Origin: Phialocephala subalpina
Taxonomy: Eukaryota; Ascomycota; Leotiomycetes; Helotiales; Mollisiaceae
Assembly (NCBI GenBank): GCA_900073065.1
Contig: FJOG01000028.1
Coordinates: 308,283 to 372,282 of the forward strand
Direction of reading: 5' to 3'
Length of the DNA: 64,000 nucleotides
The number at the start of each line of letters is the position of its first letter. The stretch's first letter is position 1. Positions 11,309-23,570 of this stretch are shown here, one piece after another. A model generated the notes under the pieces. The model was not told where the DNA came from. It made no database searches and saw only the letters and a list, made by a program, of their open reading frames with translations. A program made the translations under genes and the position numbers.

Positions 11309-14300
11309 ATGAGCTCTATAGTTTTTGTAGTGTCAGCCCTAGAAGCTATTGCAGCTTCAAAGGAGGCTCACAAGAACAAGCAGCTATCGGAGGCTGTCCA
11401 GAAAGCGCTCAAGGATATCAAAGAGCATGAGCCCCAACTGCCAGACCCAGAGATCATATTTGCACCTCTAAAATTGGCCACACAATCCGGAAGCATCCCC
11501 TTAACGACTGGTGCCTTGGACTGCATCGGAAAGCTCATAAGCTACTCCTACTTCTCTGTCCCATCATCACCCAATGCCGACAAGGAGGCATCCCGAGAAC
11601 CCTTGATCGAACGAGCGATCGATACGATATGCGATTGTTTTCAGGGGGACCCTACGCCGACCGAGATCCAGCTGCAGATTGTCAAATCGTTGCTTGCAGC
11701 TGTGCTGAACGACAAAATTGTTGTACATGGTGCTGGACTCCTCAAAGCAGTTCGACAAGTTTACAATGTCTTTCTCCTCTCGAAGAGCAGTGCAAATCAG
11801 CAGGTGGCACAAGGGACGTTGACGCAGATGGTTGGAACAGTCTTTGAGAGAGTCAAAACGAGGATACACATGAAAGAGGCCAGGCTGAACTTGGGGAAGC
11901 TAGGGTCAGGTGCTGCCAATACCAGCTCATTTACAGTCGATGCATCCGATTCAATTAACGATGCTGGCCGAAGCAACGAGGAGGATTCCGTGGAGGACAG
12001 CGCAGCATCCGAAGCGCCCTCGAACGATGGCCCCAAGCTTACTCTGAAGGACCTCGAGCATCGAAAGAGTTTCGACGATTCGCAGATGGGCGAAGGTCCG
12101 ACAATGGTCACACAAGTGAGAGCTGCGCAGGCCTCCCTGAGGTCTCCATCAGGCCAGACACCTCCGGAGAGCAGCATAGACGATGGCATGGAGTCGGACG
12201 ACTCGGAAGACGAAATATATGCACGGGATGCCTACTTGGTGTTCCGGTCATTCTGCAATCTCAGCATCAAGCAAGTGCCTCCGAAGCAGCTATACGACCT
12301 CACGTCCCAAGCTATGCGCTCGAAACTCATATCTCTCCATCTTATTCATACCTTACTCAATAATAATATGCTGGTCTTCACTTCTCCCTTATGTACGATC
12401 ACAAACAGCAAGAGCAGCGAACCTACACCATTTTTGCAAGCGGCCAAATTTCATCTGTGTCTCAGTATCACAAAAAATGCTGCAAGCTCTGTCGACCGAG
12501 TATTTGAGGTCTGCAGCGAAATTTTCTGGCTTATGTTGAAATTCATGAGAGCTCCTTTAAAGGTTAGTAATGCGCGTCATAAGCAAAAAGCGTAGACTAA
12601 CAAATCTGCAGCGAGAAATCGAAGTGTTTATGAGCGAAATCTATCTTGCGATGTTAGAAAGACGAAATGCCCCTGTTACTCAGAAGCTTTATTTCATGAG
12701 TATACTTCAACGGCTCTGCGCAGATCCCAGAGCGCTGGTTGAGCTCTATCTCAACTACGACTGTGAAAGGAACTCAGGCAACATGTTTCAGACCCTCATA
12801 GAAGACCTGTCAAAAGCAGCAAGCCAAGCTGTCATGATTCTTCCCAACCATCAACAGTTGTATGAAGAAAAGGCTGCCAAAGCAGGTCTCTCAAACCACG
12901 ATTGGCAATCTAAGGGACTACTCCCACCGCCGTTGGCGACAGCCAGTATGGCCCACCATCACTCGAGCCCCGATGATGAAATTCCAAAAGAATACATAAT
13001 CAAGCGGCAGGCTCTAGAATTCCTTGTTGAGACCCTGAGATCTTTGGTCAATTGGTCGCAACAAGGTATCGCTGAAGTGACTGGGGGGCTAGAAAATGAT
13101 ACAAGGGCATCGGAAGACTACCGACAATCGGTAGAGCCTGGAACAAACGGCAGCACATCACGGATCACTAATGGTGATACACCTCTTCCACCTTCTACTC
13201 CCATCATTGATGATGATCCGGATCAACTAGAGAAAGAAAAGCAAAGGAAGACTGCTATGAACAACGCGATCAAGGCATTCAACTTCAAGCCAAAGCGAGG
13301 AATCAAGCTTCTCTTGTCCGAGGGATTTATCCCTGCCGACACTCCAGAGGATATTGCTCAATTCTTACTGAGGGAAGAGGCCTTAGACAAGGCTCAGATC
13401 GGAGAGTTTCTCGGTGATGGAGACGAAAGAAACATTGCGATCATGCACGCTTTCGTTGATTGCATGGACTTTGCGAAGCGACGTTTTGTTTCTGCACTTC
13501 GACAATTCCTTCAGTCGTTCCGACTACCTGGAGAGGCGCAGAAGATTGATCGATTCATGCTGAAATTCGCGGAACGATATGTGACTGGTAACCCGAACGC
13601 CTTCGCAAATGCGGACACTGCATATGTCTTAGCATACTCTGTGATCTTGTTGAATACAGATCTTCACAGCAGCAAGATTGTGAAACATATGTCGCAGCAA
13701 GATTTCATTAAGAACAACAGAGGTATCAATGATAATGCCAATCTTCCAGATGAGTACCTCCTTCAGATCTATGATGAGATTGCCCACGACGAGATTGTAC
13801 TTGAGAGCGAGCGTCGAGATGCAGCAGACAAGGGAATCGCTCCTCAGGCAAGCAACGGCATCACAGCTAGTCTTGGTCAGGCTCTTGCAACTGTGGGAAG
13901 AGATCTGCAACGCGAGGCATACATACAGCAATCAGAAGAAATCTCAAACAGGTCGGAACAACTGTTCAAGAACCTCTTCAGGAACCAGCGCAGGAACGCT
14001 GCCAAGAGTGGTGCTGTGAGATTCATTCCCGCGACATCCTTCAAGCACGTCGGCCCAATGTTCGATGTGACCTGGATGTCGTTCTTTTCTGGACTTTCAG
14101 GACAGATGCAAAACACCCAAAATATTGAGGTGATCAAGACCTGTATGGAAGGCATGAAACTTGCCGTTCGTATTGCATGTCTGTTCGACCTGGAAACTCC
14201 GAGAGAAGCGTTCGTTTCTGCACTTAAAAACTCCACAAATCTCAACAATCCCACGGAAATGAAGGCAAAGAACGTTGAAGCGCTCAAGATCCTGTTAGAG

Positions 14301-16847
14301 ATCGCCCAAACAGAAGGCAATCTACTCAAAGGGTCGTGGCGAGATATCCTTATGTGCGTCAGCCAGCTGGACAGATTGCAGCTCATATCCGAAGGCGTGG
14401 ACGAGGGATCAATACCGGATGTCTCGAAAGCTAGAATTGTAGCTCCATCACGGACAAACACGGACAACTCCTCAAGGAAGTCAAGCCAATCAATACGACC
14501 TCAACGACCTAGACCGCGATCAACCACAACGAGTACAAGCTATTCGATGGAGATTGCAATAGAGAGCAGGTCAGACGACATGATCAAGAGTGTTGATCGA
14601 ATATTCACGAACACCAATAACCTCTCCGGTGAAGCCATTGTACACTTTGTACGAGCGTTGACGGAAGTCAGTTGGGAAGAAATCAAGATCTCAGGGCAGA
14701 ACGAATCTCCAAGGACGTACAGTCTGCAGAAGTTGGTTGAGATTAGTTACTACAATATGACTCGTGTGAGATTTGAATGGACGAACATCTGGGTCGTCCT
14801 CGGGGAGCACTTCAATCGAGTTGGATGCTACAACAACACAGCTGTCGTTTTCTTCGCTCTGGACTCGCTGCGGCAATTGTCAATGCGCTTCATGGAGATT
14901 GAAGAGCTGCCGGGTTTCAAGTTCCAAAAGGACTTCTTGAGACCCTTCGAACATGTTATGCAGAATAGCACGAACTCCAAGGTCATGGACATGGCTCTTC
15001 GTTGTTTGATACAAATGATTCAGGCACGAGGGGAAAACATTCGATCTGGCTGGAAAACAATGTTTGGCACTTTCACTGTGGCTGCAAAATCGCCCTATGA
15101 AAGCATTGTCAATCTCGCTTTCCAGAATGTCACCCAGGTCTACAAAACGAGATTTGGCGTAGTCATCTCGCAAGGTGCATTCCCAGATCTTATGGTCTGC
15201 TTGGCAGAATTCTCCAAGAACAAGAAGTTCCAGAAGATGGGTCTGCAGGCGATTGAGGTCATGAAGTCCGTCATACCTACATTGTTAAGAACGCCAGAAT
15301 GTCCCTTGTCCAAGAAGTCGGACGTCAATTCCGATGGCTCAGCAAAATCGTTAGATCCTGCATCAAAACAAATCTCCCGCACATCCCAGGAGGAGGCATT
15401 CTGGTTTCCAGTCATGTTCTCTTTCCACGATGTCATCATGAACGCAGAGGATCTTGAAGTTCGATCGAAAGCGCTCGACTACCTTTTCGAAGCTCTGACC
15501 AAGTACGGTGATGGCTTCCCGAAGGACTTCTGGGACACTCTCTGGCGACAAATCCTATATCCTACATTTACGGTGCTGAAAGACAACTCCGAAATGACTA
15601 ACAGCCAACAGCACGAAGAGCTCTCAGTATGGCTATCTACCACGATGATTCAAGCCCTGCGGAACATCGTCAAGCTGTTCACTCACTACTTTGATCCTCT
15701 CGAGTATATGCTTGGCGATCTATTGGCCCTTCTCTCGCTATGCATTTGCCAAGAGAATGACACTATTGCAAGAATTGGAAGTAATTCGCTGCAACAATTG
15801 ATTCTCAACAATGTATCGAAACTCGAACCTGAACACTGGTCCAAGATCGTCACGGCTTTCGTTGGCCTCTTCGAGCGAACTACCGCATACCAATTGTTTT
15901 CCGCTGCAAATACACCCGGTGGTGGTAATGCATTAGACAATGGACTAGACGGTGTCATCTCACCAATGGAGGAACCAGTCGGAGACGAAAAGTCTCTAAA
16001 GATAAATGGTACAAATGGAACTTCAACGCCCGAAACCGACGCCATCAACGACGACGAAGCAAGAACCCCCACAACTACCACCGCCGGACTCGAAGAATTC
16101 AAACCCCAATCCGGCCTCCAACAACAACCCGTCGTCGTAACCGCCGCCCGCCGCCGCTTCTTCAACAAAATCATCACCCGCTGCGTCCTCCAACTCCTCA
16201 TGATCGAAACCGTCAACGAACTCTTCTCCAACGACTCCGTCTACGACCAAATCCCCTCTCCTGAACTCCTCCGTCTCATGGCTCTCCTCAAAAAATCTTA
16301 CCTCTTCGCCAAGAAATTCAACGAGAATAAAGAGTTGAGAATGCGTCTCTGGCGTGAAGGATTCATGAAACAACCTCCCAATCTCTTGAAACAGGAATCT
16401 GGATCGGCAGCTACTTACGTTAGTATTCTGCTCCGCATGTACCACGACGAAGGCGAAGAGCGGAAACGCTCTCGGTCTGATATCGAAGCCGCGCTCGTCC
16501 CTCTCTGTACAGACATCATACGCGGCTTCACCCAACTCGAGGAGGAATCCCAGCAAAGGAATATCATTGCTTGGAGGCCAGTGGTTGTTAATGTTTTAGA
16601 GGGCTATACGACGTTCCCGAAAGAAGGGTTTGAGAAGTATATTGATGTGTTCTATCCTCTGTCCGTGGATCTACTGAATATGGATTTGGGAGGGGAGGTT
16701 AGGGTTGCACTGCAGGGATTGTTGAGGAAGGTGGGGGAGGTGAAGTTGGGGTTGCCGGAACATAGGACACCGGCTACGCCAAGCAGTCCGACGAGTGCGG
16801 TTTATCCGTTTGATACTGGGAGGAGGCAGAGTAGGGCGAGGGTGTGA
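11309..16847 (+). CDS. SEC7: Sec7-type ARF guanine nucleotide exchange factor (BIG/Sec7p family), 1829 aa
   Basis: Two exons, 11309-12562 and 12612-16847, joined in phase 0. The N-terminal half has the dimerisation and HUS-type regions of large Golgi ARF-GEFs, with acidic Ser-rich spacers near residues 210-300. The Sec7 catalytic domain is about 625-808. It contains FRLPGEAQKIDR with the catalytic Glu finger (about 726) and AYVLAYSVILLNTDLHS. HDS repeats fill the C-terminal half. It exchanges GDP for GTP on ARF1-type GTPases at the trans-Golgi and starts COPI and clathrin coat assembly. Yeast Sec7 is 2009 aa; fungal orthologues of about 1800-2000 are normal. The first exon may be preceded by a missed small exon, since the chosen Met lies very close to the conserved start of the family. 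Confidence 0.95.
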
Positions 16848-17183
16848 GTGTGAGTGTGCGAGCGAGCGGGAAAGAGAGGAGTGGAGTGGAGCGGAGAGGG
16901 AAGAAAGGGGGCAGGAATAGAAGTTTCGTTTCTGATTCATCCAATTGATACTGCTTTAGCGTGGCATTTAGGGCAGAGTTGTTTGTCTTTGGACGATGAG
17001 CGGACGGAAACGACCTCGACGCAGTCACAATTGGGAGTTAGGAATCGGTAGAAGGTCGCCTTTTTTTGTATGATATACCTACCGAACGAACGAACGGATT
17101 TGTAGAACGTACTCTGGTGGTCTAACGGCATAAGCGATTTCAATGCATATACTTTGATCGATGATTCATCTCTATCCATTCAT
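16848..17183. other. Convergent 3' region
   Basis: This short spacer between the ends of SEC7 and the dehydrogenase starts with GT/GA-rich low-complexity sequence (GTGTGAGTGTGTGC-like). No gene is seen. Confidence 0.5.
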
Positions 17184-18586
17184 CTAAGTCTTCTTACCAT
17201 CCTTCGAAGTAAGTTTCGAAATCTCCGCACAAACAGCCTCCGTGACCTCAACCGTTTTCGCATTGCCACCCAGATCCTGAGTCTTGATCCCAGAATCTGT
17301 GACGTTCTCAACTGCGAGCATAAGGAGGTCTGCTGCGTCGGGTTGGCCTAGCCAGCGGAGCATTTCTGCTGAGGTCCAGAATGTTGCTACGGGGTTAGCG
17401 ACTCCCAGGCCAGTGATGTCGAATGCTGAGCCGTGACTAAAGATGAGAGTTAGCCTTGATGTTTCGTGTGTTGAATGAGTTAGGGAGGAAGTCCCCAGTG
17501 GGAAAAATGTCCCAGGTGAGGAGAGTGCCCCAATTGAGAGCAAAATTCCAAGAGTGCAGGGACATTCAAGACTCTCCTGGCAACCAAGAAAGGAAATATT
17601 ACTCAAGAAGGTGTGGGAGACTTACATCGGCTCAAACATACTCGGATTCTTCCTCGTCGGGTCCAAATTACTCGTCGGCGCAATCCCAATACTCCCCGCC
17701 AACGCAGCCGCCAAATCACTCAAAATATCCGCATGCAAATTCGTCGCCACAATCGTATCAATGCTCTTCGGTTTCAGCACCATTCTTGTAGTCATTGCGT
17801 CTACGAGCATTTTCTCCCACTTCACGTCGGGGAAGTCTTTCGCTACGGAAGCGGCGACGTTGTCCCAGAATACCATGCCGTTGCGTTGGGCGTTGGATTT
17901 TGTGACGACGGTGAGGTGTTTGGCGGGACGGGAGCGGGCGGTTTCGAATGCGAAGCGCATTATTCGTTCGCAGCCGTGGTGGGTGAAGATGGAGACTTCG
18001 GTCGCGACAGACCATTCTTGTCCTATGTGGGAGGTTCCTCCGTGGCCGGCGTATTCTCCTTCACTGTTCTCTCGTACGATCACCCAGTCAAGATCTCCGC
18101 GTGGGCAATTGGAGAGAGGGGATGTGGTGCCTCTAAGAATGCGTGTAGGTCGGACGTTGGCATATTGTTGGAGTGGCTGGCACAAAGCAAGGCGAAGACC
18201 CCAGAGGGAGATATGGTCTGGGACATCTGCGAGTATAGCAGTCAGTCCACCATTCGTCAAGGAGTTCAGGGTCAATCTGCGAGCTTACCAGGAGCACCAA
18301 CAGCTCCAAAAATAATAGCATTAAACCTCCTAACCTGCTCCAACGCATCATCAGGCAAATATTTCCCCTCCTTCTTATACCTCGCGCTACTCCAATCGAA
18401 CTCCTCAAAGCTCAAATCGAAAGTATCAATCGCTTTCGCTAAGTGCTTGAGAACGACTTGTCCTGCGTGTATGACTTCGATGCCAATGCCATCGCCGGGG
18501 ATCAAGGCGATGGAGTACGATTGTCGGCCAGGGGCAGCGATTCCGGTTGTGCCGTTCGAGGCTTCGATTGTTGCGGAAGGTGCCAT
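17184..18586 (-). CDS. Isopropylmalate/isocitrate-type dehydrogenase, tartrate dehydrogenase-like, 383 aa
   Basis: Exons in transcript order: 18586-18289, 18226-17626, 17436-17184. Splicing restores GAPDVPDHISLWGLRL and MFEPIHGSAFDITG, the two family hallmarks. The start has ALIPGDGIGIEV (residues 27-38). Later come RENSEGEYAGHGG, the TKSNAQRNGMVFW segment, and the metal-binding Asp run (VDAMTTRMV, ATNLHADILSDLAAAL). The superfamily oxidises and decarboxylates 2-hydroxy acids with NAD(P) and Mg/Mn. The DVPDH and GGTSHIGQE forms point to the tartrate dehydrogenase/decarboxylase or D-malate dehydrogenase branch rather than leucine synthesis. No mitochondrial presequence is clear if the start at 18586 is right; an in-frame Met at 18763 would add 59 residues. 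Intron 2 is long for this genome (189 nt) and holds two GGGACATT-type octamers. Confidence 0.85.
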
Positions 18587-19090
18587 TGTGTGTGAGCTTG
18601 AGTGGAAGTAAGGGGAGACATTGTGGGCGGCAGCAGTGATATATTGGTGGGGTGGTGTTGACGGCGTCATTGGAAGTTGAGGGAGGTCGGGATTTGTTTT
18701 GCCGGAAGCGAGCCCCTGATGCCCCGCGGCGGGGGAACGTTTCCCGGAGAGCAAAAATTTCACATTGAATGATGGCCTTGGATGAGATTGGATATCAATA
18801 TATTTTATATTTCTTCATACCAGATGAGCCAAAGTATCTGCAGTGAGTGGTTGAACGGCGAGTCTAATTCTACAAGAGAGTGACGGACTTTTTGTTGTAC
18901 AATCGGAGAATAAACAAGATGTCCAACCAACGCCAAACCAGAATGCTCCAAAGTCTATTGTCTAAGGTTTTCCTCTACTCTTATGCTTTTCATTGTCACA
19001 AAACAGTTCGTAAATGAGAGTATGAATAAATGCTTCAACCTCGAATTTCGACTGATAAGTTTCCCTGTCCGGGAAGGACATTGAGCCTCA
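18587..19090. other. Intergenic, no gene seen
   Basis: This stretch lies upstream of the dehydrogenase and downstream of the zinc-cluster regulator. It contains AT-rich sequence around 18770-18960 and no recognisable gene. Confidence 0.4.
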
Positions 19091-22000
19091 TCACAGGCCT
19101 TGGTATCCGGGTAGTATGTCCTGGTAAAGATTCGGATCTCCCCACACGTTGTCGAATGCACTCAGATCTGTATCTAGCCATTGCAGCCTTGGTTGAGTAT
19201 CTAGTAGCTGCCAAAGGGAGGAATCGTTATCCACGTATGGTATCGGATCATAGTTGATGTCCGACACTGGAAGGGACATTTCGGGGCCAAAATTGTCCGC
19301 CATATTTGGAGCCATTCCATCGACCATTATCGCCGCTTCTGCAGTGGTGGCATTGAATGAGACGGGGTTCAATATGTTGATAGTATTCTCCACAGGTATC
19401 AATGCCATCTTCTCGGTGCATGCCCTCCTGGGACGTTTCCGCGCTGGCGTTCCATTGTTGTTGTCCATTCCTTCGCTTATTGATAAACGTTTGGAAGTTG
19501 ATTCTGGCGTGGACAATAAGGTCGCGGCCAAGGTACAGAATGCTTGACAGAGATTATACAGTTTTGCCATGGCCTGTGAAGTTTCTCGAAGTTCGGATAG
19601 GTGGGTGACAAATTCCCTCATCACGTTGTAGTCAGGCATAAAATTCGTCGTTGCGACATTGCAAAATAGAATGAAAAACGAGGTGAAGGGGAAGTAGAGA
19701 ATCGTCCTGAAATGTACATCAATTTCGATCACATTGAAGTAGATCGGTGGAGGCTTACCAGTGTGAAACACTTTTCAAAAGCTCGACAGGGTGATCTTCC
19801 ATGTATGCAAAATGCCTTGCTTTCTGCAGCTCGTTCAATGATGCGCGTGCCGCTTCCAAAGCAGCGTTCTTGTACCGCGCTCGCGATTCATGAGACAGAG
19901 CGGGCGCAGTCAAAAGTGCAGCTTTGAGGCTATAGAAAGTGAAATCTACCATTAACCACTCTAGGTCAGGATCGACCCGCATAACTCGTGGGGTCTTTTC
20001 TGCTTCGGTTTGTGCCTGTTTCGTTATCAACAACCATCCTTCAAATCTCTGCGTCGAACGGCCGCTTACGATCCTAATGTTTTGCCAAATTCCATCCAGT
20101 CTATGTAGTAGTAGGCTCAAGATGATGTCGATATCATGCGGTTCTCGGTGAGTGTGCCTAGACTGTAGATCGCTCACAATCCCAGACTGGATTATGGCGA
20201 GGTCAACGTAGAATTGGTAACTATATCCACAAGTTCGGAGTCAGTATCTTCTTCCTTGAATTTCAAAGAGCAAGGATGTACCAGGAAGACCGGGACATTT
20301 AGAAGTCTCCAAATGAAGAGTAAAGAGAATGTTCGAGAACGAGAGACTTGCCTTTTGAGTGAGTTCTCTGGATCTGGTCTCTTCAAGAGGTCGACTTCAA
20401 TCTCAGAGTCTTTGAACTGCGAGCTTCGACCCAGACTCATAGCCAAGCCTTTATCATTCCTACCATTTGATGATTCGAAGTCAGCATATTTCTTCCAAGA
20501 CTCGGAGGTATGGATCTTTATGCATCGGAAGGTATGCCTGCCTTTGAAATCTTGGGGAGCAAAAGGCAAGCAAGATCTAGGAACTAGAAGGAGAAACCTA
20601 CACGTAGCAAAATGTCAGGCAGTAATACGCTTCGCACATCGTATCGTACGCGGTGTCAGGACGTGTGAACTGATTTTGATTGCGGTGCAAGTCAAGCCTC
20701 AGGCACATGGTAGAACCCGCTTGTGTGAGAGACCATGCGGAACCAAGATCACCTGCCTCCTGAGAAACAATAGCCTACGTATCGTCAGCCAGCAGTCCAA
20801 ACTAGCAATGTCCAGGACCTACGCCATGACAAAGTGCTTGTAGGTTGATCAGCGACGGTGCTGCCAGAAGGCTGAGTTGTGCTATAGCCGCTCGTGCAGT
20901 TGCGAGATAGGCAGCAACTTGCATAGTCATGATCTTTTCGAGCCCACTCTCATTGGTATCCGGCATGGTAACATCTGTTAGATAGCTGTATGTGTTTGTG
21001 GTGACGATTAATAAGCTTGGAACGTCGTAATCTCCATCCTTCGTCTCATATAGTTGATGATACATTCGCACAAATGTCTTTTTCGAAACCAACGGCATGA
21101 AACAATTGAGTGCCCAGGGCTCACTATCAGCATAGGGTCGAGCTAGTCGTTGTCAGTCGTTGCCGTTAGCATATTGGGGGTTTCGTGTACGTTGTAGGAT
21201 ACAATGAATCAACTCCGGTGGAGGAATAGCTGGAGAATGCAGGGCGTCGCTCGAGCATTCTAGCGATCCGTAAGATAGTTTGCTTTCGCCCTCTGATGCA
21301 TCCAAGCCCTGCTTCAAAGAGTTGATGGCAGCATTGAAAACGGCCCTTCTTCTGTCGCTCAAGTTGGGAGCACTCTCAATCTCTTTTTGGATGGCCTCCT
21401 GGGCTTCTGAAACGGAAAATAAGGGTGTCGAGTAGTCTGAGGGCGATTGTTCCACACCACCTTGGACATTCTTGCCAACGGCAGTACCACTGTTGAGTTT
21501 GTTTGGTAAGCTGAAACGTGTGGTTCTTACAGTCGAGGCTACGTTTGGATGTGATGCTGCTTGCGGGGTAGCTCCATTTGAAACCAGATGAGAGACAGTA
21601 TTTTCCAAGACTTCCAGTCGCTCTTTCAGCTCTTCTATGGAATCATTGCTTGATGAAGTGTCAGCGCATCGAATGGACAGTGACTTAGTAGACGAGAGCA
21701 ATTCTCCAAAGGGGGGACATTGTGACAATTTGGGACTTTTCTGGCGGTATGGAACGAGACTTACTCGTCGTACCTCTATGAACTACTTGTTCTTGTTTTT
21801 CCACGACTTCCTGTCAAAACAACGAATGGCGGGGTTACATTTGGCAGAGCTGAATAAACGAAAACATACGTACACTTGCTCAGAGATGTTTCTGCGAGGC
21901 TTCCGGGGCAACGTGGCTCGGTCCCGGCGGCACTTCACATTCGAATCTTTGCAGTTCCCCTATCCCGTATCAACCACGCCAATCTTTGAAGTCACGGCCA

Positions 22001-22351
22001 CAACCAGGGCAAAGAAAGCGAGCTCTTACGCAGGGATTTGTTCGATCGCATTTTATCTGAAGATGATGAGCCGAGCCCTCCTAGTAGAAATTGACAACGT
22101 ACCTTTCTAGAATGACAACCATCACACTGAATTTGGGAAATCAGCCTGTGATAAAAATGATCGCAAAAGCCGACAAGTCTTGGGAGTACAGAAACAGAGA
22201 CGATACAAATTGACACAACGACTCTAGAGTATGCCAATACAGAGCTCGATGTACAGGAGCGCTCGGTGTTTATGGGATGACGCGGGAATAGACGAGAAAA
22301 GGGGGGCTCTGAGCCAGCGAGGGGCATGTAACGAGTAACGCACCGCAACAA
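19091..22351 (-). CDS. Zn(II)2Cys6 transcription factor with fungal-specific TF domain
   Basis: The DNA-binding zinc cluster is assembled from three exons: one ending at 22103 (CDGCHSRK), a 27-nt micro-exon 22030-22056 (IKCDRTNPC), and 21959-21876 (GNCKDSNVKC plus the basic linker RRDRATLPRKPRR). Together they give the perfect C-x2-C-x6-C-x5-C-x2-C-x6-C pattern. A dimerisation coiled coil follows (DSIEELKERLEVLENTVSHL, about 21600). Downstream pieces at 21098-20802, around 20300, and 20210-19755 form the helical middle homology region. The C-terminal part (RTILYFPFTSFFILFCNVAT) ends at 19091. Not all introns between 21774 and 21690 could be resolved, and the true start is uncertain: the frame before CDGC is open to a Met at 22351, but an extra upstream intron is possible. 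It is divergent from the MFS carrier gene, a common arrangement for pathway-specific regulators. Confidence 0.8.
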
Positions 22352-23570
22352 GCAACGGCTTTTCCGAAGGAGACTGAGACATCATGTACGTATCCACTCC
22401 TTGATATCTGCCAACTGGTGGCTTTCCACGGAACAAAGGATCGTTTTGTAAGGAGCACTGAGCTTAAAGTTTTCGCTGCCTAAAGCACGGAGTCTTCGGA
22501 ATGGCCGAATCCGACTCGAAAAGGAAATGTTGACGCACCTTGAGTGATTTTTGACGTGAACATAGTGTTGAGGAGGCGAAGTCGTCCAAGCATGGAATGA
22601 GCTAGCCTAATATGTCCTAGACTTCTCTAAAGCCGCCCTAGCCAAATTCAGCTTGGCTCTGGGCGCTTTTCACCTCGACCTCACTTCAATGTTCATACTA
22701 AGACTGCCATCCACAGAAGTCTACATCGCTTCCAAAGGGATAAAGTATTGATGATGTCGAATCCATCCTCCCCAGTGGCTTCTCTTACCAGCTCTCTAGA
22801 CGTTACTTTTAAGAGGGCAACCCATACATTTTTTCTGTCTCGAAACCTGTCAGGGTTTGCATTCTCCCAGCCTGGCTGTGCACCAGCCCTTTCCTTCGCC
22901 TGCCTTCTCCTTGCCAGCGATTATTTCTTAGCCTGCGAGAGCAAGCAGCCTTGCCTTTCCTCGCCTTAAAGCCCGCGATCACGTGGGGGACAAGGGGTTT
23001 TCTAAAAGCGACCTTCCTAGTTTTGGCTATTTCTGACCCTTTTTGACCCTTTTTGACCCTTTTCATCTATTTTTGCTTCGCCCCCCTCGCCTTAACTTCT
23101 ATGTGAGTGGCCTGTAGGGGGAGCGCGCAATCGACGATTAGTCGCATTTGGGAGCGAATGCGACTACAGTCGGGCACGTAAGCGAGACCGACGATTATGC
23201 ATACTCTGTGCATCAGCTGAATTTTGGCAAAGCTCGAGTGCATCTGCTTACTTCGTAGTTATTTTAGCTTTCTCAGCGCTGTTAGTGCACCTTCCTAAAA
23301 GTGTGATATTGCGGGGTAACAGGGCTCCTGTCGAAGAACGACCGTTGCGTCTATCAACATTCCGCCCGGCGATATATTTCATCAGATTCGTTTTCTCCCT
23401 TCGCCGCGCGTCTACCTCCTTCTACCCATCGCACTTAGTATATCCTATCAAAGGCAAAGAGGGTGTCTCCTCAACTTCACCTGCGGCATTTGCGTCCACC
23501 CTTCCCGTCAACGGCCGAACGCAGCAATCTGTACCGAAGCGCAGTCAGGGAATCGATTTCAGGAACTGCA
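22352..23570. promoter_or_regulatory. Long divergent intergenic region between regulator and MFS carrier
   Basis: About 1.2 kb without a convincing gene. It holds three tandem copies of a 10-base unit (GACCCTTTTT) at about 23034-23063. An imperfect palindrome GTCGCATTtGGGAGCGAATGCGAC lies around 23141-23164, partly overlapping a dispersed repeat end at 23163-23197 that also occurs near 25.9 and 26.3 kb. It is likely to contain the promoters of both neighbours. Confidence 0.5.
23163..23197 (+). repeat. Solo end of the TAATCGTCGG inverted-repeat element
   Basis: The sequence ends in GCGAGACCGACGATTA and is preceded by CTACAGTCGGGCACGTAA. The same text recurs at 26291-26324 with one difference, and the right end of the complete element at 25679-25893 is a close copy. 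It lies 374 bases before the start codon of the MFS carrier gene. No left partner in inverted orientation is visible close by. Confidence 0.7.

Noticed and set aside
15686..16556. Long minus-strand frames (177-181 codons) inside SEC7
   Set aside because: They are antisense shadows of the conserved SEC7 coding sequence and show no family resemblance.
17454..18611. Plus-strand frames of 253 and 332 codons over the dehydrogenase
   Set aside because: They are complements of the minus-strand dehydrogenase exons and intron, whose motifs are unambiguous.
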